Shown here: positions 34,612 to 42,388 of the stretch, in pieces
How the letters are laid out: each line of letters begins with the position of its first letter
Position numbering within the stretch: position 1 is the first letter of the stretch
NCBI RefSeq assembly: GCF_018100805.1
Contig: NZ_JAGJEA010000003.1
Coordinates: forward strand, 1-64,000
DNA length: 64,000 nt
Reading direction: 5' to 3'
Source: Aquimarina sp. MMG016
GTDB taxonomy: Bacteria > Bacteroidota > Bacteroidia > Flavobacteriales > Flavobacteriaceae
Translations under genes and position numbers: made by a program
The notes under the pieces: model-generated
The model's database searches: none
What the model was told of the DNA's origin: nothing
The model's input: only the letters and a program-made list of their open reading frames with translations

Positions 34612-35274
34612 ATGAAAAGTATACTAATTTTAATGATAAGCTTAATTGCTTTACCTTATGCAGGTTCTGCACAAGTTATAGAAGGTATTGATCAGATCAC
34701 ACCATTTCATGAAGATCTTGCGGCTGTAAAAAAAGGTGAAAAATGGGCATTTATTAATACCAAAGGAGAAATTGTTATTGATTACAGAGATGATCTGGTT
34801 TGGTCTTCATACTATGATTCTAAGTCCAAAAAGAAGAAAATCAAAAAAGAACCTGTAGAATATCCGGTTTTTAATGAGGGTAAATGTCTTATCAAAAAAA
34901 TGACTGATGGTATTACATACTACGGTTATATCGACAAAACCGGTAAAACAGTAATTCAGCCAGAATACCTTAATGCTATACCATTTAACCAAGGGCATGC
35001 AATAGTTCTTAAAGTTTCTAAAGAAGAATTAGGTAAAAACGAATTGTTGGATAAAAAAGTAGTTTCTTATAGTTATGATGAAATAGTTATTAATTCTTCT
35101 GGTGATAGAATACTTCACTTAAAAGGTCCTGAGCACATCATTCTTACGAAGGATAAAATGAAATGGCCACCTGCAATAGAATCTTACTTAATATCTCCAA
35201 ATCTAGCCGTGGCAAAAACCAAGGATGATAACTGGAAACTATTTCCTTTAATTACCTCTAACCAAAAATTGTGA
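34612..35274 (+). CDS. WG-repeat secreted protein
   Basis: A 220-residue protein with a signal peptide (1-20) and WG-type repeats (EKWAFINTKGEIVI, TYYGYIDKTGKTVI and weaker ones). These repeats form beta-sheet modules of unknown binding function, common in Bacteroidota envelopes. The SDR gene follows 1 bp later, in the same transcript. Confidence 0.72.
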   Translation: MKSILILMISLIALPYAGSAQVIEGIDQITPFHEDLAAVKKGEKWAFINTKGEIVIDYRDDLVWSSYYDSKSKKKKIKKEPVEYPVFNEGKCLIKKMTDGITYYGYIDKTGKTVIQPEYLNAIPFNQGHAIVLKVSKEELGKNELLDKKVVSYSYDEIVINSSGDRILHLKGPEHIILTKDKMKWPPAIESYLISPNLAVAKTKDDNWKLFPLITSNQKL

Positions 35275-35275
35275 C

Positions 35276-36037
35276 ATGAGTAAGTTAAAGGATAAAGTCG
35301 CTATAATTACCGGAGGAGCACTTGGTATTGGCAAAGCTACGGCCAAGTTATTTCTAGATCACGGAGCAAAGGTTATGCTAGTGGACATTAAAGAAAAAGA
35401 GCTTAAAGCTACTGTAGAAAAACTTAATTCACTCCTGGTAGACTATTGTGTTGCAGATGTATCTAAATCAAAAGATGTAAAACACTATGTAGCAGAAACA
35501 CTCAAGGTATTCGGAAAAATTGATATTTTCTTTAACAATGCAGGTATTGAAGGTAAATCAATACCTATGGCAGAATATCCTGAAGACCTTTTTGATCAGG
35601 TAATAGCAGTTAATATAAAAGGTGTTTGGTTAGGTTGTCAAAATGTGATACCAAAGATGACAGATGGTGGTAGTGTAATTATTACCTCATCAGTAGCAGG
35701 ATTAAAAGGGTTCAAAGGTTTAGGTCCGTATGTAGTAAGTAAACATGGAGAGCTTGGGATTATGCGTACTGCTGCATTAGAATTTGCAGAGCGAGGAATC
35801 AGAGTGAACTCTGTGCATCCCGGACCTGTACATACACGTATGATGCGTTCAATAGAAAAAAACATCTCTCCAAACCATCCAGAAGAAGCCCAAAAAGGTT
35901 TTGAAAACTTAATTCCTTTTGAAAGATATGCAGAACCTGAAGAAATAGCCAACCTGGTTCTATTTCTAGCATCAGATGATAGTAAATATATGACAGGTAC
36001 TATGCAAGTTATAGATGGAGGAATGCTATTAATGTAA
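35276..36037 (+). CDS. short-chain dehydrogenase/reductase
   Basis: A 253-residue classical SDR. NAD(P)-binding GGALGIGKATA (about 13-23); D-I after the second strand (VDIKEK) favours NAD(H); NNAG motif (about 89); catalytic Ser in ITSSVAG (about 139) and YVVSKHG with Y and K (about 153-157). Substrate unknown; homologs act as 3-oxoacyl reductase-like or glucose dehydrogenase-like enzymes. Confidence 0.9.
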   Translation: MSKLKDKVAIITGGALGIGKATAKLFLDHGAKVMLVDIKEKELKATVEKLNSLLVDYCVADVSKSKDVKHYVAETLKVFGKIDIFFNNAGIEGKSIPMAEYPEDLFDQVIAVNIKGVWLGCQNVIPKMTDGGSVIITSSVAGLKGFKGLGPYVVSKHGELGIMRTAALEFAERGIRVNSVHPGPVHTRMMRSIEKNISPNHPEEAQKGFENLIPFERYAEPEEIANLVLFLASDDSKYMTGTMQVIDGGMLLM

Positions 36038-36088
36038 TTAACAATCCGCAATGGTATTCAAATTGAGTTTTTACTATTTTAAAAACAA

Positions 36089-36122
36089 AAACTGAGTAAG
36101 CCTATAAATGCTTACTCAGTTT
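36089..36122. terminator. bidirectional hairpin terminator
   Basis: AAACTGAGTAAG (36089-36100) and CTTACTCAGTTT (36111-36122) form a perfect 12-bp stem with a 10-nt loop, flanked by A-rich and T-rich DNA. It serves the SDR gene and the convergent GerW-like gene. Confidence 0.8.
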
Positions 36123-36139
36123 TATCTTTCCTTAAAAGT

Positions 36140-36508
36140 TTAAGCAGTCTCTTTTTCCTTATTTCTGCTCATAGCTATCTTTTCGATTAGGTCAGGCACC
36201 TTCTCAAATGCTGCTGCTAATCCGTGAGTTTTTCCTGCCTCAAGGAAAGAAATTTCATCTCCTTTGGTCACTAAAAAACCAACGGGCTCGATTCCAACTC
36301 CGGCTCCTCCTCCACCGCCTTGACCACTATATTTCTTATTTTCAGGGGCTTCACCGGCTCCAGATCCAAATCCCATACCTACTTTTATTACAGGTACACA
36401 TATAAATTCACCTAATTCAAATTGTTCTCCAACAACTGTTTCAGTTTTTGCTTCAGACTTTATAAAGTCCGTAATCTTGTCTAATAATTCTTCAAAATGT
36501 AATTCCAT
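36140..36508 (-). CDS. GerW/YtfJ-family protein
   Basis: A 122-residue protein with the glycine-rich GerW core (KVGMGFGSGAGEAPENKK, then a GGGGGAGVGIEPVGFLV loop, about 37-80). YtfJ/GerW is a sporulation protein in Firmicutes; non-sporulating bacteria carry homologs of unknown role. It follows a DUF2953-like gene (11 bp), a linkage also known from Firmicutes. Confidence 0.82.
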   Translation of the reverse strand: MELHFEELLDKITDFIKSEAKTETVVGEQFELGEFICVPVIKVGMGFGSGAGEAPENKKYSGQGGGGGAGVGIEPVGFLVTKGDEISFLEAGKTHGLAAAFEKVPDLIEKIAMSRNKEKETA

Positions 36509-36519
36509 GACTTTATTAT

Positions 36520-37023
36520 TTAAAAATTAATGTATGATTTAATCAAGTATATTGGCCTATTCTTTAAACACAATACCAAACAATTTTTACCTTCAAAATT
36601 AATTCTGAAATTTGCTTTGGTGTAGTATTTCAGAAATGAAAAAACAGGATATAATTTTGCGTTAGAAATACAACTTCCTGTATCTATATCTAGAAACAAT
36701 CTTTTAATTTTAAAAGATTTTAGCATTCTAAAACCTGTTCGAATACTAATTCTATTTTTACTTTTATTTTCGTTTTTCTTTCTTAATTTTTTCTTTTCAC
36801 GTGGAGCTTTTTTCTTTAACGGATAGAAATAGAAATTCAAAAAAAACACCTTCAAATTTATTTTTAGAAATTCCTCCTTGTCTTCCAATATACTTGCCTT
36901 TAGTAAACCATGTAATTGTATGTAATATTGATTTGCAGTTGTATCAATATAAAGGGTAATCGGAATTAACAACAAATAAATTATCATTAAAAAAATCAGA
37001 ATTAAAAGAATCGTTAAAACCAT
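36520..37023 (-). CDS. DUF2953-like membrane protein
   Basis: A 167-residue protein with an N-terminal membrane helix (2-24) followed by a positively charged middle (KKKAPREKKKLRKKNENK, about 74-91). Its position before a GerW/YtfJ gene and its basic linker suggest the DUF2953 family, but similarity is weak. Driven from site 14. Confidence 0.5.
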   Translation of the reverse strand: MVLTILLILIFLMIIYLLLIPITLYIDTTANQYYIQLHGLLKASILEDKEEFLKINLKVFFLNFYFYPLKKKAPREKKKLRKKNENKSKNRISIRTGFRMLKSFKIKRLFLDIDTGSCISNAKLYPVFSFLKYYTKANFRINFEGKNCLVLCLKNRPIYLIKSYINF

Positions 37024-37069
37024 CTTTTAGTCTTTTTGCAAAGAAAATTCAATTAGTGGTATATAACTA

Positions 37070-37081
37070 TGATTTTAGTCA
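37070..37081 (-). promoter_or_regulatory. FNR/FixK-type site 14
   Basis: TGATTTTAGTCA. The minus-strand box TTTCTTTG (37046-37039; one mismatch) is 23 bp away, before the gene starting at 37023. The 300 bp between 37024 and 37326 contain only this and site 15. Confidence 0.68.
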
Positions 37082-37237
37082 TATCAGAAAAAATTATTCA
37101 ATAGATTATTTTTTATCATTCTCTAATGAATTAATTACACAGTTACTCCTAAAGGCTTGATGATTTGAGTTAATATGAAGCCTTTCTATTAAACGCTCTT
37201 TCTATCATAAATTTATATTGATAGCTAAAGCAAAAGA

Positions 37238-37249
37238 TGATAATTATCA
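37238..37249 (+). promoter_or_regulatory. FNR/FixK-type site 15
   Basis: TGATAATTATCA, a perfect 12-bp palindrome. The box TAGTTTTA (37273-37280) is 23 bp downstream, ahead of the peroxiredoxin gene. Confidence 0.82.
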
Positions 37250-37326
37250 TTTTATCAACAACTTATACAGAATAGTTTTATGTAATGAATAATATAAAAT
37301 TTTTAAGTTATAAATAATTAAAGGTT

Positions 37327-37992
37327 ATGGAAACAATAGAAAAAGAAATAAACATCATGCCCAGAATTGGTGATGATGCACCAGATTTTGAAGCAAATAC
37401 AACTCATGGGGTTTTAAAATTTTCTGACTTTGCAGAAGGTAAATGGGTCGTGTTATTTTCTCACCCTGCAGATTTCACCCCAGTATGTACTACTGAACTT
37501 AGTGGGTTTGCAAAAAGAAAACAAGAGTTTGAAGTATTAAATACAAAACTTATAGGCCTAAGTATTGATAGTATACACTCCCACCTTGCCTGGGTAAATA
37601 ATGTAAGAGAAAAAACGGGAATATATCTTGATTTTCCTATCATAGCTGATATCGATATGAAAGTGGCTAAATTATATGGTATGTTACAGCCTAACGAAAG
37701 TGAAACTGCAGCTGTACGAGCAGTATTCTTTATTGATCCGTATATGAAGATTAGGCTTATTATGTATTACCCTCTGAACGTTGGTCGAAATATGGATGAG
37801 ATCCTAAGAGCACTGGAAGCTTTACAGGTATCTGACAAGCACAAAGTAGCCTTACCACTAAATTGGAAAAAAGGTAATAAAGTAATTGTCCCACCACCAA
37901 AAACATTAGAAGAAATGGAAAACAGAATACAAGATGAATCTTGTGAAAAAGTGGATTTTTATCTCGCCAGAAAGGATTTGCAGTTGAATTAA
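37327..37992 (+). CDS. 1-Cys/Prx6-type peroxiredoxin
   Basis: A 221-residue peroxiredoxin with the peroxidatic cysteine in SHPADFTPVCTTELSGF (about residue 59), threonine and arginine of the active site, and a C-terminal extension typical of the Prx6/AhpC-TSA family. It detoxifies peroxides. The 1-Cys reductant may be the thioredoxin system. Confidence 0.93.
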   Translation: METIEKEINIMPRIGDDAPDFEANTTHGVLKFSDFAEGKWVVLFSHPADFTPVCTTELSGFAKRKQEFEVLNTKLIGLSIDSIHSHLAWVNNVREKTGIYLDFPIIADIDMKVAKLYGMLQPNESETAAVRAVFFIDPYMKIRLIMYYPLNVGRNMDEILRALEALQVSDKHKVALPLNWKKGNKVIVPPPKTLEEMENRIQDESCEKVDFYLARKDLQLN

Positions 37993-38012
37993 TGACAAAG
38001 AATAAAATTCAA

Positions 38013-38061
38013 GGAGGAAATGTCCAAGCTTAGTAAAGTATTAAATATTGGCATTTCCTCC
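38013..38061 (+). repeat. inverted repeat downstream of the peroxiredoxin gene
   Basis: GGAGGAAATG (38013-38022) and CATTTCCTCC (38052-38061) form a perfect 10-bp stem with a 29-nt loop just before the intrinsic terminator. It may form an RNA stability hairpin. Confidence 0.55.
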
Positions 38062-38073
38062 ATGATACTAAAA

Positions 38074-38105
38074 AAAAGGAACCATCTCTTTAGATTGTTC
38101 CTTTT
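38074..38105. terminator. intrinsic terminator after the peroxiredoxin gene
   Basis: AAAAGGAACCATCT (38074-38087) pairs with AGATTGTTCCTTTT (38092-38105) with one mismatch and a 4-nt loop, followed by TCTATA. Flanking A and T runs make it usable in both directions. Confidence 0.8.
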
Positions 38106-38130
38106 CTATAATTTTTGTTTCTAACAATGG

Positions 38131-38637
38131 TTAAAGAAAAATGCCATTTTCATTCATTTTTACCCGAATGACTTTCTCTCCATTTTTTAATTTAAGCTTG
38201 TAACTTTTTTTCGCACCTTTTTTTTCATGGTAATTCACAACATAAACATCTTGGGTAATAACCCAATTAGGAAATCTTTTCTCTACAGCCTTGATTACTT
38301 GAGTTGGTAATTCGATATCCTTAAACCTTTCGGCAGTACGTATAACATTACCTTGCTTGTCATAGGCCGCCAAGATTTTTCCTTCTGGAATATAAAAAGA
38401 GACATAATAAAGATCGTAATCATCTTGGTAAAAATCTGCATTTTGTAAATTGAAAGTAGCAACTTTACGTTCCAGTAATTCTACTGGAACTGCTACTTCT
38501 TTAGAATCTACTTTGTCCAGATATTTATAGTTAGTTGCACTTATAAATACCTCCGATAACTGTTCTGTTCTTTCTTGAGTAAAAGAATAGGTGGTACATA
38601 TAATAATAATGAGTAACGCTAATATTGTTTTTTTCAT
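38131..38637 (-). CDS. secreted PepSY-like protein
   Basis: A 168-residue protein with a signal peptide (1-20). The C-terminal half (about 90-165) resembles PepSY-like/DUF2874 modules, with FPNWVITQDVYVVNYHEKKGAKKSYKLKLKNGEK-type strands. Envelope function unknown. Own FNR-type site. Confidence 0.65.
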   Translation of the reverse strand: MKKTILALLIIIICTTYSFTQERTEQLSEVFISATNYKYLDKVDSKEVAVPVELLERKVATFNLQNADFYQDDYDLYYVSFYIPEGKILAAYDKQGNVIRTAERFKDIELPTQVIKAVEKRFPNWVITQDVYVVNYHEKKGAKKSYKLKLKNGEKVIRVKMNENGIFL

Positions 38638-38702
38638 GATTTCTAAAATTTTAACACTAAACCGATGATTTTAAAAATAGTAGGATTATCGTTAAAAAAA
38701 TA

Positions 38703-38714
38703 TGATAATTATCA
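38703..38714 (-). promoter_or_regulatory. FNR/FixK-type site 16
   Basis: TGATAATTATCA, perfect palindrome. The minus-strand box TATTTTTA (38679-38672) is 23 bp away. Confidence 0.82.
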
Positions 38715-38806
38715 TTGAAGAGAAACTACTGAAGTATTAGATCATTTGTCTTTTTTAAACTTTTAAAATATTTTGATAAAAACAATATGGATTATCGAAT
38801 ACAGGC

Positions 38807-38818
38807 TGATAAAAATCA
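38807..38818 (+). promoter_or_regulatory. FNR/FixK-type site 17
   Basis: TGATAAAAATCA. The box TACATTAA (38842-38849) is 23 bp downstream, ahead of the gene starting at 38871. Confidence 0.72.
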
Positions 38819-38870
38819 TTTCATTTTTCCCTGTTCAGAGGTACATTAAGTTTTAAAATCTGAAAAAACA

Positions 38871-39341
38871 ATGATTCGAAGTACATTTTTAATTCCAGTA
38901 CTATTATTACTAGTAACAATAATGACACAAAGCTGCGGGCCGATAGTGATTTCCTCCAGACCTGATGCTCCACTCCCGCCTTGGTTCTATCCTAACCGTG
39001 TAGAAGTAGTAAGATATGTATACTTTCCTGATCACAATATTTATTATGATATTTCTTTAAGACATTACATTTATTTTGAAAATGACGTATGGATCACGGT
39101 TAATGTATTACCACCAAGATATCAATATATCAATCTAAATAGAACTCGATATGTGCGAATCAGGAATTATCATGGAGATAATATTCGTAGTTATCACAGT
39201 ACCAATAGATATTATAACCATAGTAGAAGTGCCCGAAGTAGGTATGATAGAAGCAGAAGCTCCACTACTCGAAACAAGGATAGCAGAACAAGAAGTAATA
39301 CTGATCGTTCAAGAACAAGGAATAGGGATAGTATCTGGTGA
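38871..39341 (+). CDS. lipoprotein with an Arg/Ser-rich tail
   Basis: A 156-residue lipoprotein: lipobox near TQSCGPIV (cysteine about 22), a Tyr/Arg-rich domain with strand pattern (RVEVVRYVYFPDHNIYYD), and an extreme C-terminus (about 112-154) made of Arg, Ser and Thr. No family recognised. Such RS-rich tails could bind polyanions. Confidence 0.6.
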   Translation: MIRSTFLIPVLLLLVTIMTQSCGPIVISSRPDAPLPPWFYPNRVEVVRYVYFPDHNIYYDISLRHYIYFENDVWITVNVLPPRYQYINLNRTRYVRIRNYHGDNIRSYHSTNRYYNHSRSARSRYDRSRSSTTRNKDSRTRSNTDRSRTRNRDSIW

Positions 39342-39369
39342 TGAATATTTTTTAATTATCCAATACAAA

Positions 39370-40323
39370 TCATATAACCTTTAATATCCATCTGTATTTT
39401 TCTATTTTATAATACTTTAATACGCGTAGTGCTTTCAAGGTGTTCCATCTGCTTGGTTTTCCAGCTTTTTCCATTTCAAAGTGTACTTTACCGGGATGTT
39501 TAGATTGTACATTCCAGGTCGAATTCTTTTTTCGTTTTTTTTGTAATACTTGTATTGCTGGGTTCATTCTGTCGTCCCATTGTACCTTGGAATGTTGAAA
39601 GTGGTCTAAAGCTCTAAGAATATTATATCGCCATCGACTTGGATATGTCAGCTTAAGAAAGTTTTTATTTATTATTTCTCCGGTTCTGTCAGAGAGAAAT
39701 AACCGGTGCAATAGAATAAACTCAGTGGATGATTTCTTCACTTGTTTTAATTCTCCTAATCTGTATGTATAACCTTGGATCTCATACTCCGCTATTCCTT
39801 CCAATACAGATATTGTTGTATGTAAAGAACTGTGGACAGTCTGAAATCTATTAGACCTGCAATTAAACCCGCCATCCGGCATTATTTGGGTGAGTATACA
39901 ATCAATAACTGATCTTAAATCGTATTCATTTGCTTTAAAGTAGGAAGCATAGTTTAAAAACATTCCATTGACACATAGATCACTTAATTGATTTAGGCCA
40001 AAGGGCGAAATGCCTCCGTCATTTGCTTTTTCATTTTGGAGGATAATTTCAATGGAATCTTTTATGAGTTGATTATTTGGGGAAATGCAGAGGTTTCGCA
40101 AATCAAGAAGTGTATAGTGAGATGAGGTCCATTTGGGTTGATAGAATGTTTTTCCCCAATGACCTTCTTCATGCCGTTTCGAGAGAAATTTAGCCCCAAA
40201 TCCTTCTTTAGAAATTCTGTTCTGCAAGTCTTTTCGTTCCTTTGACAAAAGATCCCTGTGAACCTGATATTGTACAGACACGTCTCCTTCTAGTAACCAT
40301 TTTATGATCTTATTGTTTTTCAT
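39370..40323 (-). CDS. prenyltransferase/squalene-cyclase-like helical protein
   Basis: A 317-residue soluble protein. The beginning IIKWLLEGDVSVQYQVHRDLL and later GHWGKTFYQPKWTSSHYTLLDLRNL and PDGGFNCRSN segments resemble the alpha/alpha-toroid repeats of squalene-cyclase-like proteins. No catalytic DxDD motif is visible. Function unknown. No FNR-type site in the short upstream gap, so it may be read with the preceding genes. Confidence 0.5.
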   Translation of the reverse strand: MKNNKIIKWLLEGDVSVQYQVHRDLLSKERKDLQNRISKEGFGAKFLSKRHEEGHWGKTFYQPKWTSSHYTLLDLRNLCISPNNQLIKDSIEIILQNEKANDGGISPFGLNQLSDLCVNGMFLNYASYFKANEYDLRSVIDCILTQIMPDGGFNCRSNRFQTVHSSLHTTISVLEGIAEYEIQGYTYRLGELKQVKKSSTEFILLHRLFLSDRTGEIINKNFLKLTYPSRWRYNILRALDHFQHSKVQWDDRMNPAIQVLQKKRKKNSTWNVQSKHPGKVHFEMEKAGKPSRWNTLKALRVLKYYKIEKYRWILKVI

Positions 40324-40378
40324 TTTTTTGGCCTATACTATTAATGTATAATATCCCAATATGTAGTTATCTCATTCT

Positions 40379-40879
40379 TTATACTTCTGCAAACAGTACC
40401 ATATAGTTATGACCTTTACTTTTTGCGCATTTTGGACAATAGGCATAGTGTACATAGTAATCTTTTGCTTTTTTATGTTGACTCTCTAAATAGATATTCA
40501 TTTTTTTTATGTATTTCGGCATATCCTTAGGATGACCATCAAAAACCTTGGTCATAAACTCTCCTGAGAGATGAACATTTCTTGCTTTGGCAACCTCATC
40601 GTCTACAGATAGGTACATATCTGATCGAAATGGATGTGGGTCGTTAAATAATAGTAAAATATCTTCTTTGTTCTCTGATATACTATGAGCATCCTCTGCC
40701 TTTTGCATCATTTGAGTAATCTTTTTTCCAAGTTTCTTGAAAAAAGGCACATGAAATATAGCAGGCACTGATGATTTGATAAATGGTTTTTTATTCCAAT
40801 CAAAAGTTTTCTCATCCCATTTTTCGATACTGAATTCTGGGCAACATTCGCCATTATCCTTTTTTTGTATTGCATTCAT
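40379..40879 (-). CDS. conserved protein with a C-terminal CPKC motif
   Basis: A 166-residue protein with an N-terminal CCPEF stretch (12-16) and a C-terminal YAYCPKCAKSKGHNYMVLFAEV segment (about 145-166), four cysteines that could bind zinc. Homologs are labelled only as a hydrolase; I see no catalytic residues to support that. It overlaps the flavodoxin gene by 4 bp (translational coupling). Confidence 0.5.
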   Translation of the reverse strand: MNAIQKKDNGECCPEFSIEKWDEKTFDWNKKPFIKSSVPAIFHVPFFKKLGKKITQMMQKAEDAHSISENKEDILLLFNDPHPFRSDMYLSVDDEVAKARNVHLSGEFMTKVFDGHPKDMPKYIKKMNIYLESQHKKAKDYYVHYAYCPKCAKSKGHNYMVLFAEV

Positions 40880-41409
40880 GATAGCTCTTCTTCAGTTAAG
40901 TAATGATTTAGTAGCATTTGATATCCTTCCTCCTGTTTGAATTTTCTTAAATCTTCACTGGTTACTTTGTAAGCACCTTTACTCTCCTGTTCTGGAGTAA
41001 TGATCATTCTGGTCTCTAATTCTATAATGACCTTAGGTTTATGATTTACCAATTTTTCTAATTGATCAGCAATCTTTTCTTTTTGTGTATCACGGCCGCT
41101 GCATAATGTTATAAACGAATAGTTTTTTAAATGCTGCTTATTGTTCCTGATAAAGGTTTTCATAGGATGTGCTATCTGATAATTCCAGATGGGTGCGATC
41201 AAAAATATATGTGCATAGCCTTCCAAATCGATAGTGAGGTCATTGATCTTTGGAAAACGATTAAACAACATATCAAGCATGATCCTGAACATCCCACGTT
41301 TTTTAGGCTCTAATATTTGAAACAAATCCGCTCCAATATCTTCTACCAGGTCTTTGGCTAACATTTCATTATTCCCTGAAAAAGTAAAATAGATGATACA
41401 CGTTTTCAT
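40876..41409 (-). CDS. flavodoxin-family protein
   Basis: A 177-residue flavodoxin. The N-terminal phosphate loop is YFTFSGNNEML (about 7-17) and the fold continues with IFLIAPIWNYQIAHPM and FITLCSGRD. It is soluble and probably binds FMN for low-potential electron transfer. It precedes and overlaps a CPKC protein. Driven from site 18. Confidence 0.8.
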   Translation of the reverse strand: MKTCIIYFTFSGNNEMLAKDLVEDIGADLFQILEPKKRGMFRIMLDMLFNRFPKINDLTIDLEGYAHIFLIAPIWNYQIAHPMKTFIRNNKQHLKNYSFITLCSGRDTQKEKIADQLEKLVNHKPKVIIELETRMIITPEQESKGAYKVTSEDLRKFKQEEGYQMLLNHYLTEEELS

Positions 41410-41481
41410 AACTGTTATATTTTAAAAATGTAATATTTGGACAAGCATTCTAAATTTCGATAGAAACCAAAATAGAAACAA

Positions 41482-41493
41482 TGATATTGATCA
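41482..41493. promoter_or_regulatory. FNR/FixK-type site 18
   Basis: TGATATTGATCA. Minus strand: GAAATTTA (41458-41451; two mismatches) lies at 23 bp, before the flavodoxin gene at 41409. Plus strand: TATCTTAA (41519-41526) at 25 bp, which could serve the short rightward transcript ending at 41626. Confidence 0.62.
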
Positions 41494-41529
41494 GATGCAC
41501 GAGTATTTTACTTACGAATATCTTAACCT

Positions 41530-41626
41530 AGTATCATTATGAGCTAAAGAAGAAATACATAGAATTTACAAAATCAATTTGGTTGATTACAAACTATACT
41601 GTCTTGTGAAGATAGTTTGTTTTTTT
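41530..41626 (+). ncRNA. candidate small RNA
   Basis: A possible transcript starting after the box at 41519-41526. It carries a hairpin AATCAA/TTGATT (41572-41588) and ends in the intrinsic terminator at 41591-41626. No homolog known to me; the spacing to the operator is 25 bp instead of 23. A guess from signals only. Confidence 0.3.
41591..41626 (+). terminator. intrinsic terminator in a gene-free region
   Basis: AAACTAT (41591-41597) pairs with ATAGTTT (41612-41618), with a short inner CTT/AAG, followed by seven T residues (41620-41626). No gene ends upstream of it on the plus strand, so it implies a short untranslated transcript. Confidence 0.6.
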
Positions 41627-41665
41627 AGAAAATTTGAACATAATTTCAAAACACTTTTCTATAGG

Positions 41666-41770
41666 ATGGTAGGAATTGCAACAGGAGTAATAATGACATC
41701 TGGTGTAATATCCTTTGTGATCAATAAGACCAAATGGAGAGAGGTTTTTGAAATAGAAACTCAAAACTGA
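41666..41770 (+). CDS. possible 34-residue membrane microprotein
   Basis: The frame starts at ATG 41666 (MVGIATGVIMTSGVISFVI then NKTKWREVFEIETQN): one potential membrane helix followed by a charged tail. It begins 40 bp after the terminator and has no promoter I can recognise. Weakly supported. Confidence 0.25.
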   Translation: MVGIATGVIMTSGVISFVINKTKWREVFEIETQN

Positions 41771-41778
41771 TAATCACG

Positions 41779-41994
41779 AAAACAGAAACAGGTAAGTGAA
41801 AACCTACCTGCTTCCTTGAAGATATTAATAATATGATCAAACACTTACAGTATTTCTAAAGAACACTTTATTACTAAAGTGGTTAGAACACAAGGTCTAA
41901 AAACACCTTTAACATCTCCTATGATCTCTATCACATTGCTATAATAAAAATCAATTTCTTTAACTATTTAGTACAAAGAACCATTTTTTTAACT
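41779..41994 (-). ncRNA. candidate small RNA or very short mRNA driven by orphan site 19
   Basis: The palindrome at 42032 and the box TACTTTAG (42008-42001) predict a leftward start near 41994. Downstream are hairpins CACTTTA-TTAC-TAAAGTG (41864-41881) and a terminator-like stem (41789-41810, followed on the minus strand by a T-rich stretch). The product would be about 215 nt. It contains a GTG-started frame of about 29 codons with no ribosome-binding signal, so a noncoding RNA is more likely. Confidence 0.42.
41789..41810 (-). terminator. hairpin ending the candidate leftward transcript
   Basis: CAGGTA (41789-41794) and TACCTG (41805-41810) pair; after one mismatch GT/AC extend the stem. 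On the minus strand TTTCTGTTTTC follows. Confidence 0.5.
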
Positions 41995-42031
41995 ACAGAA
42001 CTAAAGTATATTTTTTATCATCTATGAAATA

Positions 42032-42043
42032 TGATAAATATCA
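42032..42043 (-). promoter_or_regulatory. FNR/FixK-type site 19, orphan
   Basis: TGATAAATATCA, between the 3' end of the hpf operon and the gene-poor region. The only suitable box is on the minus strand: TACTTTAG (42008-42001), 23 bp away, pointing into the gene-poor region. Confidence 0.65.
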
Positions 42044-42058
42044 GTTTTTGATTTTTTC

Positions 42059-42361
42059 TTACATATACGGTTTCATTTCCTGCTTTCGTTTTTTTAGCTG
42101 TCGTTCTAGGTCACTAAGTGTTTCTTTAAACGCCAACTCATAATTTTTTTCATTAGAAGTTGCATAAATTTTAGGACCAGATAAACTAAGTTCAATATCA
42201 CAAATCTTTCCTTTCCCTTTAGGGTCATTTTCTTTTTTAAAAAACACATCAGATTTAATCACCCAATCATATTTTTTGTAGAGCTTATTTAGTTTTTCAT
42301 GTACATACTTTTCCATAGTTTCACTCGTAGGCATTTGTACAAATTGAATATTCGTTTTCAT
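42059..42361 (-). CDS. hpf: HPF/RaiA-type ribosome hibernation factor
   Basis: A 100-residue protein of the short HPF/RaiA family (fold beta-alpha-beta-beta-beta-alpha): IQFVQMPTSETMEKYVHEKLNKLYKKYDWV, the CDIELSLSGPKIYATSNEKNYELAFKETLSDLERQLKKRKQE helix, and a basic C-terminus. It binds the 30S subunit, blocks tRNA sites and promotes 70S inactivation or 100S dimers. Last gene of the PEP synthase operon. Its regulation by the FNR-type site links low oxygen to translational arrest. Confidence 0.88.
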   Translation of the reverse strand: MKTNIQFVQMPTSETMEKYVHEKLNKLYKKYDWVIKSDVFFKKENDPKGKGKICDIELSLSGPKIYATSNEKNYELAFKETLSDLERQLKKRKQEMKPYM

Positions 42362-42388
42362 ATAATTATTGTTTTAAATTTTAAAATA

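Larger units (their letters stand above)
41410..42058. other. gene-poor 650-bp region holding two FNR-type sites and two hairpins
   Basis: No recognised protein gene. It holds site 18 (41482), a terminator-like hairpin (41591-41626), a 34-codon reading frame (41666), a second hairpin (41789-41810) and orphan site 19 (42032). Best explained by one or two small transcripts; see the separate entries. Confidence 0.6.

Noticed and set aside
39151..39384. 77-codon frame overlapping the RS-tailed lipoprotein gene
   Set aside because: Its Glu/Ile-rich sequence is the out-of-frame reading of the Arg/Ser-coding repeats.
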